Positions 26,962-36,053 of a stretch of DNA of 55,429 nucleotides are shown piece by piece. A program made the position numbers and the translations under genes. Within the stretch, counting starts at the first letter, position 1. Each line of letters opens with the position of its first letter. The notes below the pieces were generated by a model. The model ran no database searches, was not told the DNA's origin, and saw nothing but the letters and a program-made list of their open reading frames with translations. This stretch comes from Hyphomicrobiales bacterium (GTDB lineage: Bacteria; Pseudomonadota; Alphaproteobacteria; Rhizobiales; Beijerinckiaceae), in assembly GCA_900470775.1 (NCBI GenBank), contig UCBZ01000023.1, positions 1 through 55,429 on the forward strand, in the 5' to 3' direction.

Positions 26962-28746
26962 ATGATGTTACGGCGGCTCGGTCAGCCGAATGGATCGCGC
27001 TTTGTCACGCTACCGCCGGTCGATGGCATGCGCGAGGCGATTGCGGCTTCGCGCAGGATCCTAATCGGCTTGACGCTAGTGAGCGCGGTCATAAACATTC
27101 TCTATTTGACCGGCTCCTTCTTCATGCTCGAAGTCTATGACCGTGTGCTGCCCAGCCGGAGCTTGCCGACTCTTGTCGTGATTTGCCTGCTTGCTGGTGG
27201 ACTTTATGCCTTCCAGGGTCTTCTCGACTTTGTTCGAGGCCGCGTTTTCGTCAGGCTCGGTGCCTATATCGACAGCGTGCTCAATAAGAAGGTCTTTCAG
27301 GCGATCGAGCATCTGTCGTTGACTCAGCGGCGCATCGATCCGATGCAACCGAGCCGCGATCTCGATCAGGTCCGTGGATTTCTGACCAATGGCGGCCCGG
27401 CGGCCTTTCTCGATTTGCCCTGGCTGCCGCTTTATGTCGGCCTGTGTTTCGCCTTCCACAGTTGGATCGGCATGGCCGCGGTTTTTGGTGCGGTGGTACT
27501 GATCATCGTGACTCGGCTGACCGAGCGTGGCACTGCCGCCTCGTCACGCGCTGCCTCGTTGCAGGGCAGCCAACGCCTCGCCATTGCGGAATCGGCCCAT
27601 CGTAATGCAGAAGTCCTGCGGGCCTTGGGCATGGGGCAGCGGCTCGCTCAGCGCTGGTCCATGGTCAACGATGTGTTCGTCAGGGAGAGCAACCGCGGTT
27701 CAGACGTGGCTCTCGGTTTCGGCGCATTGTCCAAGGTTTTCCGCATGGCGATCCAATCGGCAGTGCTCGCGCTCGGCGCCTATCTCGTCATCAAGGGGGA
27801 AGCGACCGGAGGCATCATGATCGCCTCATCGATCCTAGTCGCACGGGCGCTTGCGCCGGTAGAGATGGTAATCAGTCACTGGAAGGGGTTTGTCGCGGCG
27901 CGCCAGGCCTGGAAGCGCCTGAACGAGGTCCTGGCAGTTCTGCCCGACCGCAAGCCTATGGAGCTGCTGGCGCCGACGCGCCGCTTCACCGTCAACAATC
28001 TCCACGTCGCTGCCCCGGGCACCGACAGGTTCCTGGTCATGGATGTCAGCTTCGACGTTGGCGCCGGCAGCGCGGTCGGCGTGATTGGTAGCAGCGGCTC
28101 GGGTAAGTCTTCGCTCGCCCGCGGGCTGGTCGGTGTCTGGCCGGCGCTGCGCGGCGAGGTGCGGCTCGACGGCGCCTCGATCGACAACTGGACGCCCGAA
28201 CGGCTCGGGTGCCACATCGGATATCTTCCGCAGAACGTCGAGCTTTTCTTTGGCACGGTTGCAGAGAACATCGCACGCTTCATGCCGGATTTCGCTGCGG
28301 AAGACGTAATTGCCGCGGCCACGGCTGCAGGCGTGCACGAGATGATCCTGGGCCTGCCGAACGGCTATGACAGCCAGATCGGCGAGCAGGGCAGCATGCT
28401 CTCCGCCGGCCAGCGCCAGCGCGTCGCGCTCGCCCGCGCACTCTACGGAAATCCATTTCTAGTCGTATTGGACGAGCCCAACTCAAATCTTGACGCGGAG
28501 GGCGACGAAGCTCTGACTTCGGCCATCGTTTCGGTGCGCAGACGTGGCGGCATCGTAATCATCATCGCGCACCGGCCGAGCGCGATCAAAGCCTGCAACC
28601 TCCTACTGATGATGCGAGGCGGGCGCTGCATCATGTTCGACACCAGAGATAAGATACTGGCAGTCGTCTCGAAGCCGATGTTGCCGCCGGAGCAGCCCAA
28701 CCAGCCCTCTCTGCCTAGGAGCCAGACGGCGCCGGCAGACGGCTGA
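26962..28746 (+). CDS. Type I secretion ABC transporter, permease/ATPase (PrtD/PrsD-like)
   Basis: The protein has 594 residues, with ATG at 26962 after GGAG. Six membrane helices fill residues ~25-310, and no C39 peptidase domain precedes them. The ATPase domain has Walker A IGSSGSGKSS, the signature LSAGQRQRVALARAL, Walker B FLVVLDEP and the H-loop IIIAHR. This is the PrtD subgroup that exports RTX-like proteases, glycanases and adhesins with uncleaved C-terminal signals. The likely cargo includes the proteins ending at 239 and encoded at 1230-3155. In rhizobia, PrsDE exporters also secrete EPS-cleaving glycanases, which fits the EPS setting. Confidence 0.93.
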   Translation: MMLRRLGQPNGSRFVTLPPVDGMREAIAASRRILIGLTLVSAVINILYLTGSFFMLEVYDRVLPSRSLPTLVVICLLAGGLYAFQGLLDFVRGRVFVRLGAYIDSVLNKKVFQAIEHLSLTQRRIDPMQPSRDLDQVRGFLTNGGPAAFLDLPWLPLYVGLCFAFHSWIGMAAVFGAVVLIIVTRLTERGTAASSRAASLQGSQRLAIAESAHRNAEVLRALGMGQRLAQRWSMVNDVFVRESNRGSDVALGFGALSKVFRMAIQSAVLALGAYLVIKGEATGGIMIASSILVARALAPVEMVISHWKGFVAARQAWKRLNEVLAVLPDRKPMELLAPTRRFTVNNLHVAAPGTDRFLVMDVSFDVGAGSAVGVIGSSGSGKSSLARGLVGVWPALRGEVRLDGASIDNWTPERLGCHIGYLPQNVELFFGTVAENIARFMPDFAAEDVIAAATAAGVHEMILGLPNGYDSQIGEQGSMLSAGQRQRVALARALYGNPFLVVLDEPNSNLDAEGDEALTSAIVSVRRRGGIVIIIAHRPSAIKACNLLLMMRGGRCIMFDTRDKILAVVSKPMLPPEQPNQPSLPRSQTAPADG

Positions 28747-28766
28747 GTTGCCACGGAACGCCGGCC

Positions 28767-28785
28767 TGCCGAGGAGCACTCGGCA
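28767..28785 (+). terminator. Short hairpin after the exporter gene
   Basis: TGCCGAG and CTCGGCA pair around a 5-base loop, 21 bases after the stop codon. No T-run follows, so termination is uncertain. Confidence 0.3.
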
Positions 28786-28979
28786 ACATCCCCACTCGGC
28801 ATCGGTATTTTGATCCGCAAAGGGGAACCATCCGTCGGGATCTTTATTGGGCTCTCAAAGTGGGGGCGTCATCTCTGTCGGCCACCTTACCCAGCAACAA
28901 AGTTGAATCAGACCGAGCCGATTCGCAGAGTCCGATTCCGCTAAAAAATGCACATAACAATATCGAACGGAGCTGAGAG

Positions 28980-29240
28980 GTGGTCCGCTCCCATAGCCTC
29001 AATGTGGCACGTGCCGCTCAGGCTCACCGCTTGCGACACTCGCTTTGGTGGAAGCGAGGGCGTTTCGAATTGACACATCTTGGCGAAAAAATCCGACATG
29101 GCCTCTCGAAGGGCAGGCCTGGAACGGTCCCGTCCAAGACATTCGAGCGTCTCTACATGGCCACGCTCGCAGTGCTTTCAATCGCCTGGCTATCGTTCCT
29201 CGGCTGGTGTGCTTATGAGATCGCCCTCTTGGCGTTCTAG
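28980..29240 (+). CDS. Small membrane protein, unknown function
   Basis: The frame encodes 86 residues. The GTG start at 28980 is preceded by GGAGCTGAGAG. The N-terminal 55 residues are basic, and the C-terminus carries one hydrophobic segment (MATLAVLSIAWLSFLGWCAY), so it may be a tail-anchored inner-membrane protein. I do not recognise a family. It lies after the secretion gene and before a long gene-poor stretch. A chance frame cannot be excluded. Confidence 0.42.
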   Translation: MVRSHSLNVARAAQAHRLRHSLWWKRGRFELTHLGEKIRHGLSKGRPGTVPSKTFERLYMATLAVLSIAWLSFLGWCAYEIALLAF

Positions 29241-29914
29241 CCATCCTGATGGCCGATCACCCCTGCTACGGGCAGGGAGGGCCGGCGGCTAGGAAAGCCG
29301 AAGCCCCCCGGCTGCTAGTAGCCCAAGACCGGTATGACCGTCTCAGGCCGTGCCGGGATTATGACCAAGCCGCAGCTAAAGAGTTTCGCCGGCATCCTGG
29401 ATCGCTTCAAAACGCGCGCCGGCTAATGCCGTCCCCTTGCTACCGGCGTACTGTTTGATGGGCGTGGTGCAAGCCTTTCTTCGCCGCATCATCCGATATT
29501 CAATTTCATTCGTAAGGTTGTGGGTGAAGCTGCTGCCAGGGGCCGAGCTCAACGATTGATTTACCTCGCGGCGGCTTTGCGACTGCGTCAACATAGCTCG
29601 CCGATTTGTCGTCCTTTGCGAGATCGCAGCATCAAGAGCGCTCTTCTGCTGCTCGAAGCGGACATAGCCTTGCCGCTGCGCTTCCTGATCGCCTCCAGCG
29701 CGCTACGCGACCGTTCGTTGGCGACGAGGACTGGAGCTGGGCGCTACTTGCGATCGCGATGACGACGGCTAATAGGACCCGAGATATGAGAACTAACAGA
29801 AACGCTTGCCCCCCTGCCGCAGGTGATCAGCGCAGATTGACTACGTGCTAACCACCCCTTTCAACCCAAAAATTACCGTTGAGCGCCATGTTTAATAGGC
29901 ATAAGGAGCTAGCG
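29241..29914. other. Gene-poor stretch (674 bases)
   Basis: No frame here has a good start with a ribosome binding site, and none shows a family pattern. The sequence is a border zone between the secretion genes and the plasmid accessory region, and probably consists of decayed DNA. Confidence 0.4.
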
Positions 29915-30202
29915 ATGCCGCGGATTTTCATGACTTACGAGGAAATTGCCGATACCTTCGGAGGCACTGCCGCATCCGCGCGAGAGGGCGCGATTGAGTG
30001 CCGTCTTTCGCGATACAAGGGTTCGGACGGCTTGACTCAGGTCGGGCTGACACCCGCCATGACTGCTGAGTTCCTTCGGCAAGTCGCCGAACGCGCCCTC
30101 GCCAGAGCGGAGACCGACGGTCAGGTCGCAAGCTTACGAGAGCTCTCTGCCGCCATGTGCCAGGCCTTAGCTCGCACATCCAACATCAGACGGGTAGCCT
30201 AA
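29915..30202 (+). CDS. Small putative DNA-binding protein
   Basis: The protein has 95 residues. The ATG at 29915 follows a strong AAGGAG. The start (MPRIFMTYEEIADTFGGTAA) reads like a helix-turn-helix in which an E-E-I-A helix and an A-x-x-A-R turn come first. A C-terminal helix (EFLRQVAERALARAETDG) may mediate dimerisation. Similar short proteins are widespread in Hyphomicrobiales genomes, often on mobile DNA, with no assigned role. The family name is not certain. Confidence 0.6.
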   Translation: MPRIFMTYEEIADTFGGTAASAREGAIECRLSRYKGSDGLTQVGLTPAMTAEFLRQVAERALARAETDGQVASLRELSAAMCQALARTSNIRRVA

Positions 30203-30913
30203 CAGCAGCATCACCGTCCAACGGACGGTGCCCCGAGATCAGGGCGGCGCCTCAAACCTGCGCCGTAGGTGGAACCTTGGCCGAAGCCGAGGAACGCTAC
30301 TACGCGATGCTGGACGAGCCAGGCATCGCAGCGTGACTCAAACCAAACGGCCTCTGGCGAACTCGGGTGGTTCATTATTGGCTATGCCGCCTGTCCAATC
30401 AAAATGAGGTGCGCTCCAGCGGGAGACAACAATAGCTGGATGGAGCGCATATCGACTGGCACAAACCGTGTTTTAATGCGGCGGTTGTCGATAGGATCAT
30501 CCGAACGCTGTGGCGGGTCAGTCGTGCCAGGGAAGCTCAGGCGCAACGTCGATCTCGCACAGCAAGTATGCGAAACAAGCGAGGTACATGTTCATCAGGT
30601 CGATCCACATCATGCAAACTTTCCGAGACGGACGGTTGTGGACGCCGTGGATGCACCGAATCAAAAATTATTATTCATTATTGCAAAAGAATAATCAAAT
30701 TTAAGTTTAAGACAGCACGGTGGCCGATTAACCGATGCTGCGCTGCACGAATTCAATGCTGCAGCGCGGTAAAATTTTCCAAAGATCCGTTACTACCTGT
30801 TACTGGCCGTTAACTGACAGAAAGCCGGTGATGACGACGCGACAAACGCCGCTGGAGGGCGCCTTCAAAATTGCCCACACAGGGGCACGCGCAGGTTGCA
30901 CAAGCGGTTGTGA
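30203..30913. other. Gene-poor stretch (711 bases) left of IS30
   Basis: No supported gene. A short frame just after 30260 encodes LAEAEERYYAMLDEPG and may be a remnant. An AT-rich patch occurs near 30660-30720. The rest shows no repeat or RNA signal. Confidence 0.4.
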
Positions 30914-32021
30914 GTTCTCGCTGAAGCGCGACTTGCGGCTGGGCGATCCTATCCGACGGCCCGCATCTGGGCGAGAAGCTTCTGCCGGAAGACTTCCGCC
31001 GGCGTCTTGTAGCCGAGGCACTTTCGCGGCGTGGTGTTCAATCGCTCGCAGATGTCCTTCAGCTCCTGGTCGGTGATGGAGAGGGGATCGACGTCTCTCG
31101 ATAGCCATTTCCTGGCTCGTGCGTTCATGTTCTCGACGGTGCCCTTCTGCCAGGGCGATTGCGGGTCGCAGAACCAGGTCTGGGCCCCGATCCCGGCTTG
31201 GAGATTGGGCCAGTCGGTGAACTCCGTGCCGCGGTCGAAGGTGATCGAGCGGCGTGCGCGATGGGGCAGGGCGCGCATCACGCTGATGAGCCGCTCCATG
31301 ATGGGCCGCGATTGCCGATCGTTGTTGCGTAGCAGAACGGCGAAGCGGCTGACCCGTTCGACCAGCGATGTCACATTCGCCTTGCCGAACTTCTGACGGA
31401 ACTGGATGAGATCGCACTCCCAGTGCCCAAACTGCTTTCGGTCGGCGACGACGTCCGGGCGGCGCAGGATGTTCAGCTCCGGGCTGAAGCGCTGTCCATG
31501 CCGGCGCCTGGCATGCCGCGGGCGGCGGCGCGCGCGGTGTTCCGGCAGATGCCGCCAGAGCTTGATGGCCTGACCGTCCGCCGAATAGGCGAACTTGTAG
31601 ATAGTCTCGTGGCTGACCGAGATCGGATGACGTTCGAGCCGCATCCGGCCCGCGATCTGCTGTGGCGACCAGCCGTGCTGAATCCGTTCGATGACCGATT
31701 GGCGCACATGAGAGAAGCGCGCAAGCTTCCTGAGCCTGGTGCGCCGCTCGCGGGCCATGTCATGCGCCGTTACGCAATGGTAGCCGTCGAGCTCCGGCCA
31801 TTCCTTGTCAATGAAGGCGTTGCGCCGCAGCTCCCGGAAAATCGTCGAGCGATGCCGGCCGAGCTTCTCCGCAATGACATCGACGCTTAATCCCATGCCG
31901 CGCCATCGGGCGAGCTTGCGACGGTCGTTCAGGTCCATCTGGGAGTAGGTGCGTTGCATCGCTGCGTTCCTGCTTCTGATAACCCATTGGGATCATTCGC
32001 AAGTCGCACTTCAAACTTGAA
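30914..32021 (-). mobile_element. IS30-family insertion sequence, apparently intact
   Basis: Imperfect terminal repeats share GAAG(C/T)GCGACTTGCG at 30923-30937 and, inverted, at 31998-32012. The outer few bases match less well, so the exact ends are uncertain by several bases. They enclose one full-length transposase gene. Confidence 0.8.
30949..31959 (-). CDS. IS30-family transposase
   Basis: The protein has 336 residues in one uninterrupted frame. An N-terminal helix-turn-helix (DRRKLARWRGMGLSVDVIAE, then LGRHRSTIFRELRRNAF) is followed by the integrase core with the DDE residues in HWECDLIQ, TFDRGTEF and SPWQKGTVENMN. Length and motifs are those of active IS30 transposases, which insert into palindromic targets. 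This is the only intact insertion sequence in the window. It interrupts otherwise gene-poor DNA. Confidence 0.92.
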   Translation of the reverse strand: MQRTYSQMDLNDRRKLARWRGMGLSVDVIAEKLGRHRSTIFRELRRNAFIDKEWPELDGYHCVTAHDMARERRTRLRKLARFSHVRQSVIERIQHGWSPQQIAGRMRLERHPISVSHETIYKFAYSADGQAIKLWRHLPEHRARRRPRHARRRHGQRFSPELNILRRPDVVADRKQFGHWECDLIQFRQKFGKANVTSLVERVSRFAVLLRNNDRQSRPIMERLISVMRALPHRARRSITFDRGTEFTDWPNLQAGIGAQTWFCDPQSPWQKGTVENMNARARKWLSRDVDPLSITDQELKDICERLNTTPRKCLGYKTPAEVFRQKLLAQMRAVG

Positions 32022-32267
32022 CCCACCCCCACCCCATAGCTGATTCGCATAATTTAGATTATGGAACTAAGAGGCCTCCTCATCGAGTCCGTTTCCGGAT
32101 TCATGAGCACCGAGGCGTGCCAAGACGATCTGCCATCGCCGGATCGCATGGACTTGGCCAAGTCATTTCCTGGGCTCCGGTGCGTCAAGCACTGAACGCA
32201 ATCACTTGGCCGTCGTGACGAAAATCGTTACGATTTGCTCCGTGACACTCGCCAGCGGAAAAAATCC

Positions 32268-32687
32268 TTGAAAATCAATACATATGCCGACCTGAACGCC
32301 GCTGCGGCCGCCTCCAGGGCGCGGCACGAGCGATTTAGGCGACTGGAGTCACACAAAATCATTGCTCGGATTGACGACTACCTGTCTCAAGATCAGGGCG
32401 TTGAAGCCATCCGAGTCCTTCTCAATTCGCTCTGTCGCGAGAAGCGTGAGCTTCTCCATCTATATTTGCCTGAAATCCTGGTCGCATTGGGGAGTGGCTG
32501 CGATCTTTCGCATGTTGGGCCTTCCGCGATGGAAGTTGTCGGACTGGAAGGCGAGCTAAACATCAAATCTCGGCTAGGCAGGCCCCCGCTCGGAGACCGC
32601 GCCATGACTGCAGCGGAGAGGATGCGAATTCATCGGGCCAAGACGCGGGCTAAGCATCTTCGCCAGGCCCGAGAGCCTGTTACATAA
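32268..32687 (+). CDS. Conserved hypothetical plasmid protein
   Basis: The frame encodes about 139 residues from a TTG at 32268; another TTG at 32235 is possible, and there is no ATG or strong ribosome binding site. The N-terminus is rich in Ala and Arg and probably helical. The C-terminus (GRPPLGDRAMTAAERMRIHR) matches a basic tail seen in many small phage and plasmid proteins. It may bind nucleic acid. It lies just downstream of, and convergent with, the relaxase gene. Function is unknown. Confidence 0.5.
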   Translation: MKINTYADLNAAAAASRARHERFRRLESHKIIARIDDYLSQDQGVEAIRVLLNSLCREKRELLHLYLPEILVALGSGCDLSHVGPSAMEVVGLEGELNIKSRLGRPPLGDRAMTAAERMRIHRAKTRAKHLRQAREPVT

Positions 32688-32783
32688 TTGGTTACAAAAA
32701 ATTGGCGCCCGCCGTTCTGCCAAGCAACCGGGCGCTCAAGGCGGAAATCCAGCTTGCATGACAATCTCTGCAGCTAGCAAAAA

Positions 32784-34688
32784 TCAGTCCCCGACGCCGC
32801 GGCCCCCAGCGCGCCGAGCCGCCTCGGTCTCTTGCTGGCGCTTCGCCCTAGCCGCCCGCGCGCTCTCGATCTGCTGCCGGACCTGGTCAGCCCCTTGTTG
32901 AATGATCTGAAGCCAGAGCTGCATGAAACTTTGCACGCCGGCCCATCGCAGCACGCTGGTCAGGCTTGACGCGGGAACGCCCTGCTGTTGCGCCTCCTGC
33001 CCAAAGGCTTGGGTCAGCCCGCGGCCCCTGTCATCGTCTTGGAGGCCGAGCATGAGGGTGGCGCGATCGGCTTTCGCCCGATTCACCAAGGGCGCTAACT
33101 GAGCCGCAGCAAGAAAGTCGACGGCCTGAAAGCTGATGCGCCGGATTTTCTGATCCTCGAGTTGCGGGAAAATGCCCTGTCGCTGCTCAACCACCTGCAG
33201 CAGGGCCAGAGCCTCAGTCGGGCTGTGGGTCAGGACGCGAACCTCTCGGTCCGCACCTTCGAAGTCCCAAGACCTCGAACAGCGCCAGACCCCAGGTGCG
33301 CCAAACAGATGCTGACGGGCTTTCAGCCGGGTCAGGTCCTCGACGATGTAGCCGACCGGCTGCTGGCTCGGATCGGCGCGGTCCCCCTCGAAGAGCGGAA
33401 AAACCATGTGCGATCTGCGGCCAAACCGGGCCGCGTCGATCAGGCCCAGCCTGCGAAGCGAGTCCGTCCTGACCTCAGTCAGTAGGCCGGAATTCTTGAG
33501 TTTTTCCCGAACCTGGGCAAAATCGTCAGGGTCGTGGGAGAGCGCCAGCACCGGTTCTGGCGGTCTTGAGTGAGATTCCTCGACCGCGTCCTGGGCGCGC
33601 GCCCTGGCTTGGGCCGCGGCGTCGGCGATGAGCTCCTCCTCCTTGACGAAGCGGCTCAGCCACGACAGCGCCCCGGCGTAATCAACGCGGTTCACCTGCA
33701 TGACGAGGTCGGTGACACCACGGCCGCCCTTTTCCATTTCGGCCAAGTAGAATTTGGTGGGCTTTCCGTCGTTGGCTCCGGTTGTGAGAGGGCCCGCCGG
33801 GCCGTCCCACTCGACATCCTGATCCTTCCGGGTCCTTAGATAGGCTAGGCGCGGTAGTACCGTCGTCAGGGGGATCTCCCGGAGTCGGTTCGCCATGGCC
33901 TTCTCGGCCTCTCTTGCGCCCGCGATGGCCTGTTCGGCTGCGGTCCGGGCCTCCGCCTGCCGGCGCGCCTCGGCCTTAGCCTTGGTGGCCTCCCGACGGG
34001 CCTGGCGCCCATCGGCGGCCTGCGCCTGCAACAGCTTGATGGTCTCGGGAAGCCTGCCCATGGCGAGCGCGTCTCTGTCGGCCAAGGTCAGCTCCGGCGG
34101 CTCCAGGGCGGCATTCACACTGCCATAGTAGCGCTGCACATCCTCATGCCGGGCTTGCGAGTTCTCCTGACCACGCCGGATCCCCAGCGGCTTCAGGGCC
34201 TTGGCATAGTCGGTCTGGAAGCGTCGTAGCTCGGCACGATTGAACTGCGTCTTGGCGTCGAGGCGGCCGGTTTTTCTGTCCAGCGGCACGATGGCGGCAT
34301 GGATGTGGGGCGTGGCTTCGTCGAGATGGACGACGGCTGATGCCAGCCGGTCGCCATATTCCTTCTTGAGCCAGGTCATAGAGGCTTTTACCCACGCCTT
34401 GGTCCTGTCGAGATCGAAGACGCCAGCCTGAGCCGGATCGTCCCGGAAATATTCCGGCGACGCGGAGAGCAGGCCCTCCAGGCCGAGGACCGCATCCTTG
34501 CGGCGTTTCGCTGGCAGACGCTTCTCGACCTCCGATACCCCGTCCTGGCCGTGCAGGAACTGTACGGCCCAATGCTGCGCCCGGGGGTCGGCATTGGGGG
34601 TGGGGCGAGACCGGTCCCAGTGCGAGGCCATGGAGGTAAGATCCGGCAGGGTTTTGATTTTATCGAAGCGCAGGATCGCGTAAGCCAT
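32784..34688 (-). CDS. MOBV-family relaxase with primase-like (DUF3991/Toprim-type) C-terminus
   Basis: The protein has about 634 residues from the ATG at 34688. The N-terminal domain is Mob/Pre (MOBV): MAYAILRFDKIKTLPDL, TPNADP, and the metal-binding HLDEATPHIHAAIVPLDR. Relaxases of this family nick oriT in one strand and start transfer of mobilisable plasmids. After a coiled coil (~220-290) a second part holds a DUF3991-like block (D-V-E-W-D-G-P, KFYLAEMEKGGRGVTDLVMQ) and a Toprim-like end (THSPTEALALL, then LGLQDDDRGRGL). That combination suggests lagging-strand priming in the recipient, an inference from domain resemblance. A matching oriT lies 140 bases upstream. No coupling protein or mating genes are seen. 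Confidence 0.85.
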   Translation of the reverse strand: MAYAILRFDKIKTLPDLTSMASHWDRSRPTPNADPRAQHWAVQFLHGQDGVSEVEKRLPAKRRKDAVLGLEGLLSASPEYFRDDPAQAGVFDLDRTKAWVKASMTWLKKEYGDRLASAVVHLDEATPHIHAAIVPLDRKTGRLDAKTQFNRAELRRFQTDYAKALKPLGIRRGQENSQARHEDVQRYYGSVNAALEPPELTLADRDALAMGRLPETIKLLQAQAADGRQARREATKAKAEARRQAEARTAAEQAIAGAREAEKAMANRLREIPLTTVLPRLAYLRTRKDQDVEWDGPAGPLTTGANDGKPTKFYLAEMEKGGRGVTDLVMQVNRVDYAGALSWLSRFVKEEELIADAAAQARARAQDAVEESHSRPPEPVLALSHDPDDFAQVREKLKNSGLLTEVRTDSLRRLGLIDAARFGRRSHMVFPLFEGDRADPSQQPVGYIVEDLTRLKARQHLFGAPGVWRCSRSWDFEGADREVRVLTHSPTEALALLQVVEQRQGIFPQLEDQKIRRISFQAVDFLAAAQLAPLVNRAKADRATLMLGLQDDDRGRGLTQAFGQEAQQQGVPASSLTSVLRWAGVQSFMQLWLQIIQQGADQVRQQIESARAARAKRQQETEAARRAGGRGVGD

Positions 34689-34709
34689 CGGGAGTCCGCC
34701 GCGGTGAGT

Positions 34710-34766
34710 GAAGTCTATATACTTCCACATAGGGCGCAAGAGTTCCTATGTAAAGTATATACTTCT
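34710..34766. repeat. Imperfect inverted repeat upstream of the relaxase gene
   Basis: The segment 34710-34733 is nearly the inverse of 34745-34766. It contains ACATAGG/CCTATGT arms around an 11-base spacer and two AAGT-TATATA-ACTT palindromes (34710-34725 and 34753-34764). It lies between the relaxase start and the nick site. It could form a hairpin in single-stranded DNA or bind the relaxase for autorepression. Confidence 0.6.
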
Positions 34767-34820
34767 GGGGCGCGGCAATACGCCATGCCGGTGCACACCC
34801 CGGCAGCCGCCGAGGTGCAA

Positions 34821-34841
34821 GAAGTATACACACTAGACTTT
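34821..34841 (-). other. Putative oriT nick region, pMV158-like
   Basis: On the minus strand the site reads AAAGTC, then TAGTGTG, then TATACTTC. From memory, pMV158, the MOBV prototype, is nicked in TAGTGTG/TTATACTTT, so the predicted nick lies between 34829 and 34828 on the minus strand. AAGT/ACTT arms flank the core. Position (just upstream of the relaxase gene) and strand also agree with the prototype. Confidence 0.65.
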
Positions 34842-35296
34842 GCGGACGCTAAATCTGCTTTGTCCTGCCACTGGCTGTCGAGAACAGGGCCACAACGTGC
34901 CGCGCAGCTCTGACTTGGCGATCACCGCCCTGGGGCGACGTACGGTCTTTCGCTTGAACCAGGCTCCGCTCGTCGAACTTAGTGATATTTGGGGCCATCA
35001 AGCCAGGCAAATTGACGGCGCTCGGTTACTGGCCGACACCGTTCTCTAACGGGTCAAGGTCTGGCTGTATGGTCCTGAGCGGAAAATGCCGTTGGCTGCC
35101 TGCGTTCTCTGCGTGCTCATGGGCACTTGATGGGGTCAGCTGGGTGCGGGGTGGCTTGGTTGAAACCGCAGTCGGCCGATCTGGTCGGCGGCATGCTACA
35201 GAATCGGCGCCATCACCTGCTCCCTCCCTCGGGCGTCGCTCCCGCTCGGGAGCTCGTTACGGCCTCCTGTCTTGCCTTCGCGTAACTGCTGGTGGA
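34842..35296. other. Gene-poor stretch (455 bases)
   Basis: No convincing gene, RNA or repeat. It separates the oriT region from a cluster of insertion-sequence fragments. Confidence 0.4.
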
Positions 35297-35377
35297 TGTC
35301 AGGCCGGCCGGAACTCGGTGCCGTGGCGCAGCATGGCGTGCATGATGATGGCGCGGCGGCGGGCGAGTCCTTCGCCG
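35297..35377 (-). pseudogene. IS110-family transposase C-terminal scrap
   Basis: About 25 residues (LARRRAIIMHAMLRHGTEF) resemble the C-terminal A-R-K-L-A-V-I-M-H-x-M-x-x-D-G-T-E-F of IS110-type transposases. The stop is at 35299. It is fused directly to an IS91 fragment. The short length makes the call tentative. Confidence 0.45.
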
Positions 35378-35612
35378 CCGCGCCTTGGCAACGCGGGCAG
35401 TGCCGGTTGCGGCAGGAGTTGTAGGCGATCGTCGCATGATCGCAGTCGCCGCAGCGCATGACATGGCCGCCGAGCGCAGCCGTGCGGCAGACCCGGATCG
35501 CACCCATAACCTTGAGCTGGCCGCGGCTGAGGCGATGACGCGCGGGATAAGCGTCGCCATGCCGGATCAGGATATCCGCGACCTCCAGCGAAGCCGCGCC
35601 ATGGTCGGCGCA
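35378..35612 (-). pseudogene. IS91-family transposase N-terminal fragment
   Basis: The frame encodes ASLEVADILIRHGDAYPARH, QLKVMGAIRVCRTAALGGHV and the zinc-ribbon CGDCDHATIAYNSCRNRHCP with CQG. These are the first ~80 residues of IS91-type HUH (Y2) transposases. The catalytic HUH and tyrosine part is missing. The tyrosine recombinase fragment just upstream is a frequent companion of IS91-type transposases in proteobacteria. Confidence 0.75.
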
Positions 35613-35618
35613 GGACCG

Positions 35619-36053
35619 CTATTGCGGTGGCGGCGGCGTCAGCAGCGCGAGCGGGTTCGTCACCTTGCGCAGTGTCTTCAATGCGACGCGGGTTTAGACG
35701 GCGGTGGTGTCGAGCTTCCTGTGGCCGAGCAGCACCTGGGTCACCCGGATATCGGTCTTCCGCTCCAGCAGATGCGTGGCGAAGCTGTGCCGCAGCGTGT
35801 GCATCGACACCCGCTTGTCGAGCTTCGCCGCGATAGCCGCAGCATGGCAGGTCCGGTTGAGCGGGCGCGTCGTGATCGGCTGGCCCGGCTGCTGGCCGGG
35901 GAAGAGCCAGCCGCGCGGCCGCTTCACCAGCCACCACTGCCGCAGCAGATCGAGCAGGTCCGGCGCGAGCATGACGTAGCGGTCCTTGCGGCCCTTGGTC
36001 ATGTCCTCGGTCATCCGCTGACGCAGCGGACTGACGGTGACGGCATCGGTCAT
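35619..36053 (-). pseudogene. Tyrosine recombinase C-terminal half, stop codon at the catalytic tyrosine
   Basis: The frame from 36053 encodes KGRKDRYVMLAPDLLDLLRQ and HTLRHSFATHLLERKTDIRV, then LLGHRKLDTTAV, and stops with TAA at 35694-35696. The frame continues past that codon with TRVALKTLRKVTNPLALL to a TAG at 35619. Family members read T-T-x-x-Y-T-R-V here, so the stop replaces the nucleophilic tyrosine (TAC or TAT to TAA). The N-terminal core-binding domain is also missing. It probably belonged to an IS91-type mobile unit. Confidence 0.75.

Noticed and set aside
30269..30694. Plus-strand frame of 141 codons left of IS30
   Set aside because: No good start, unusual composition and no family pattern.
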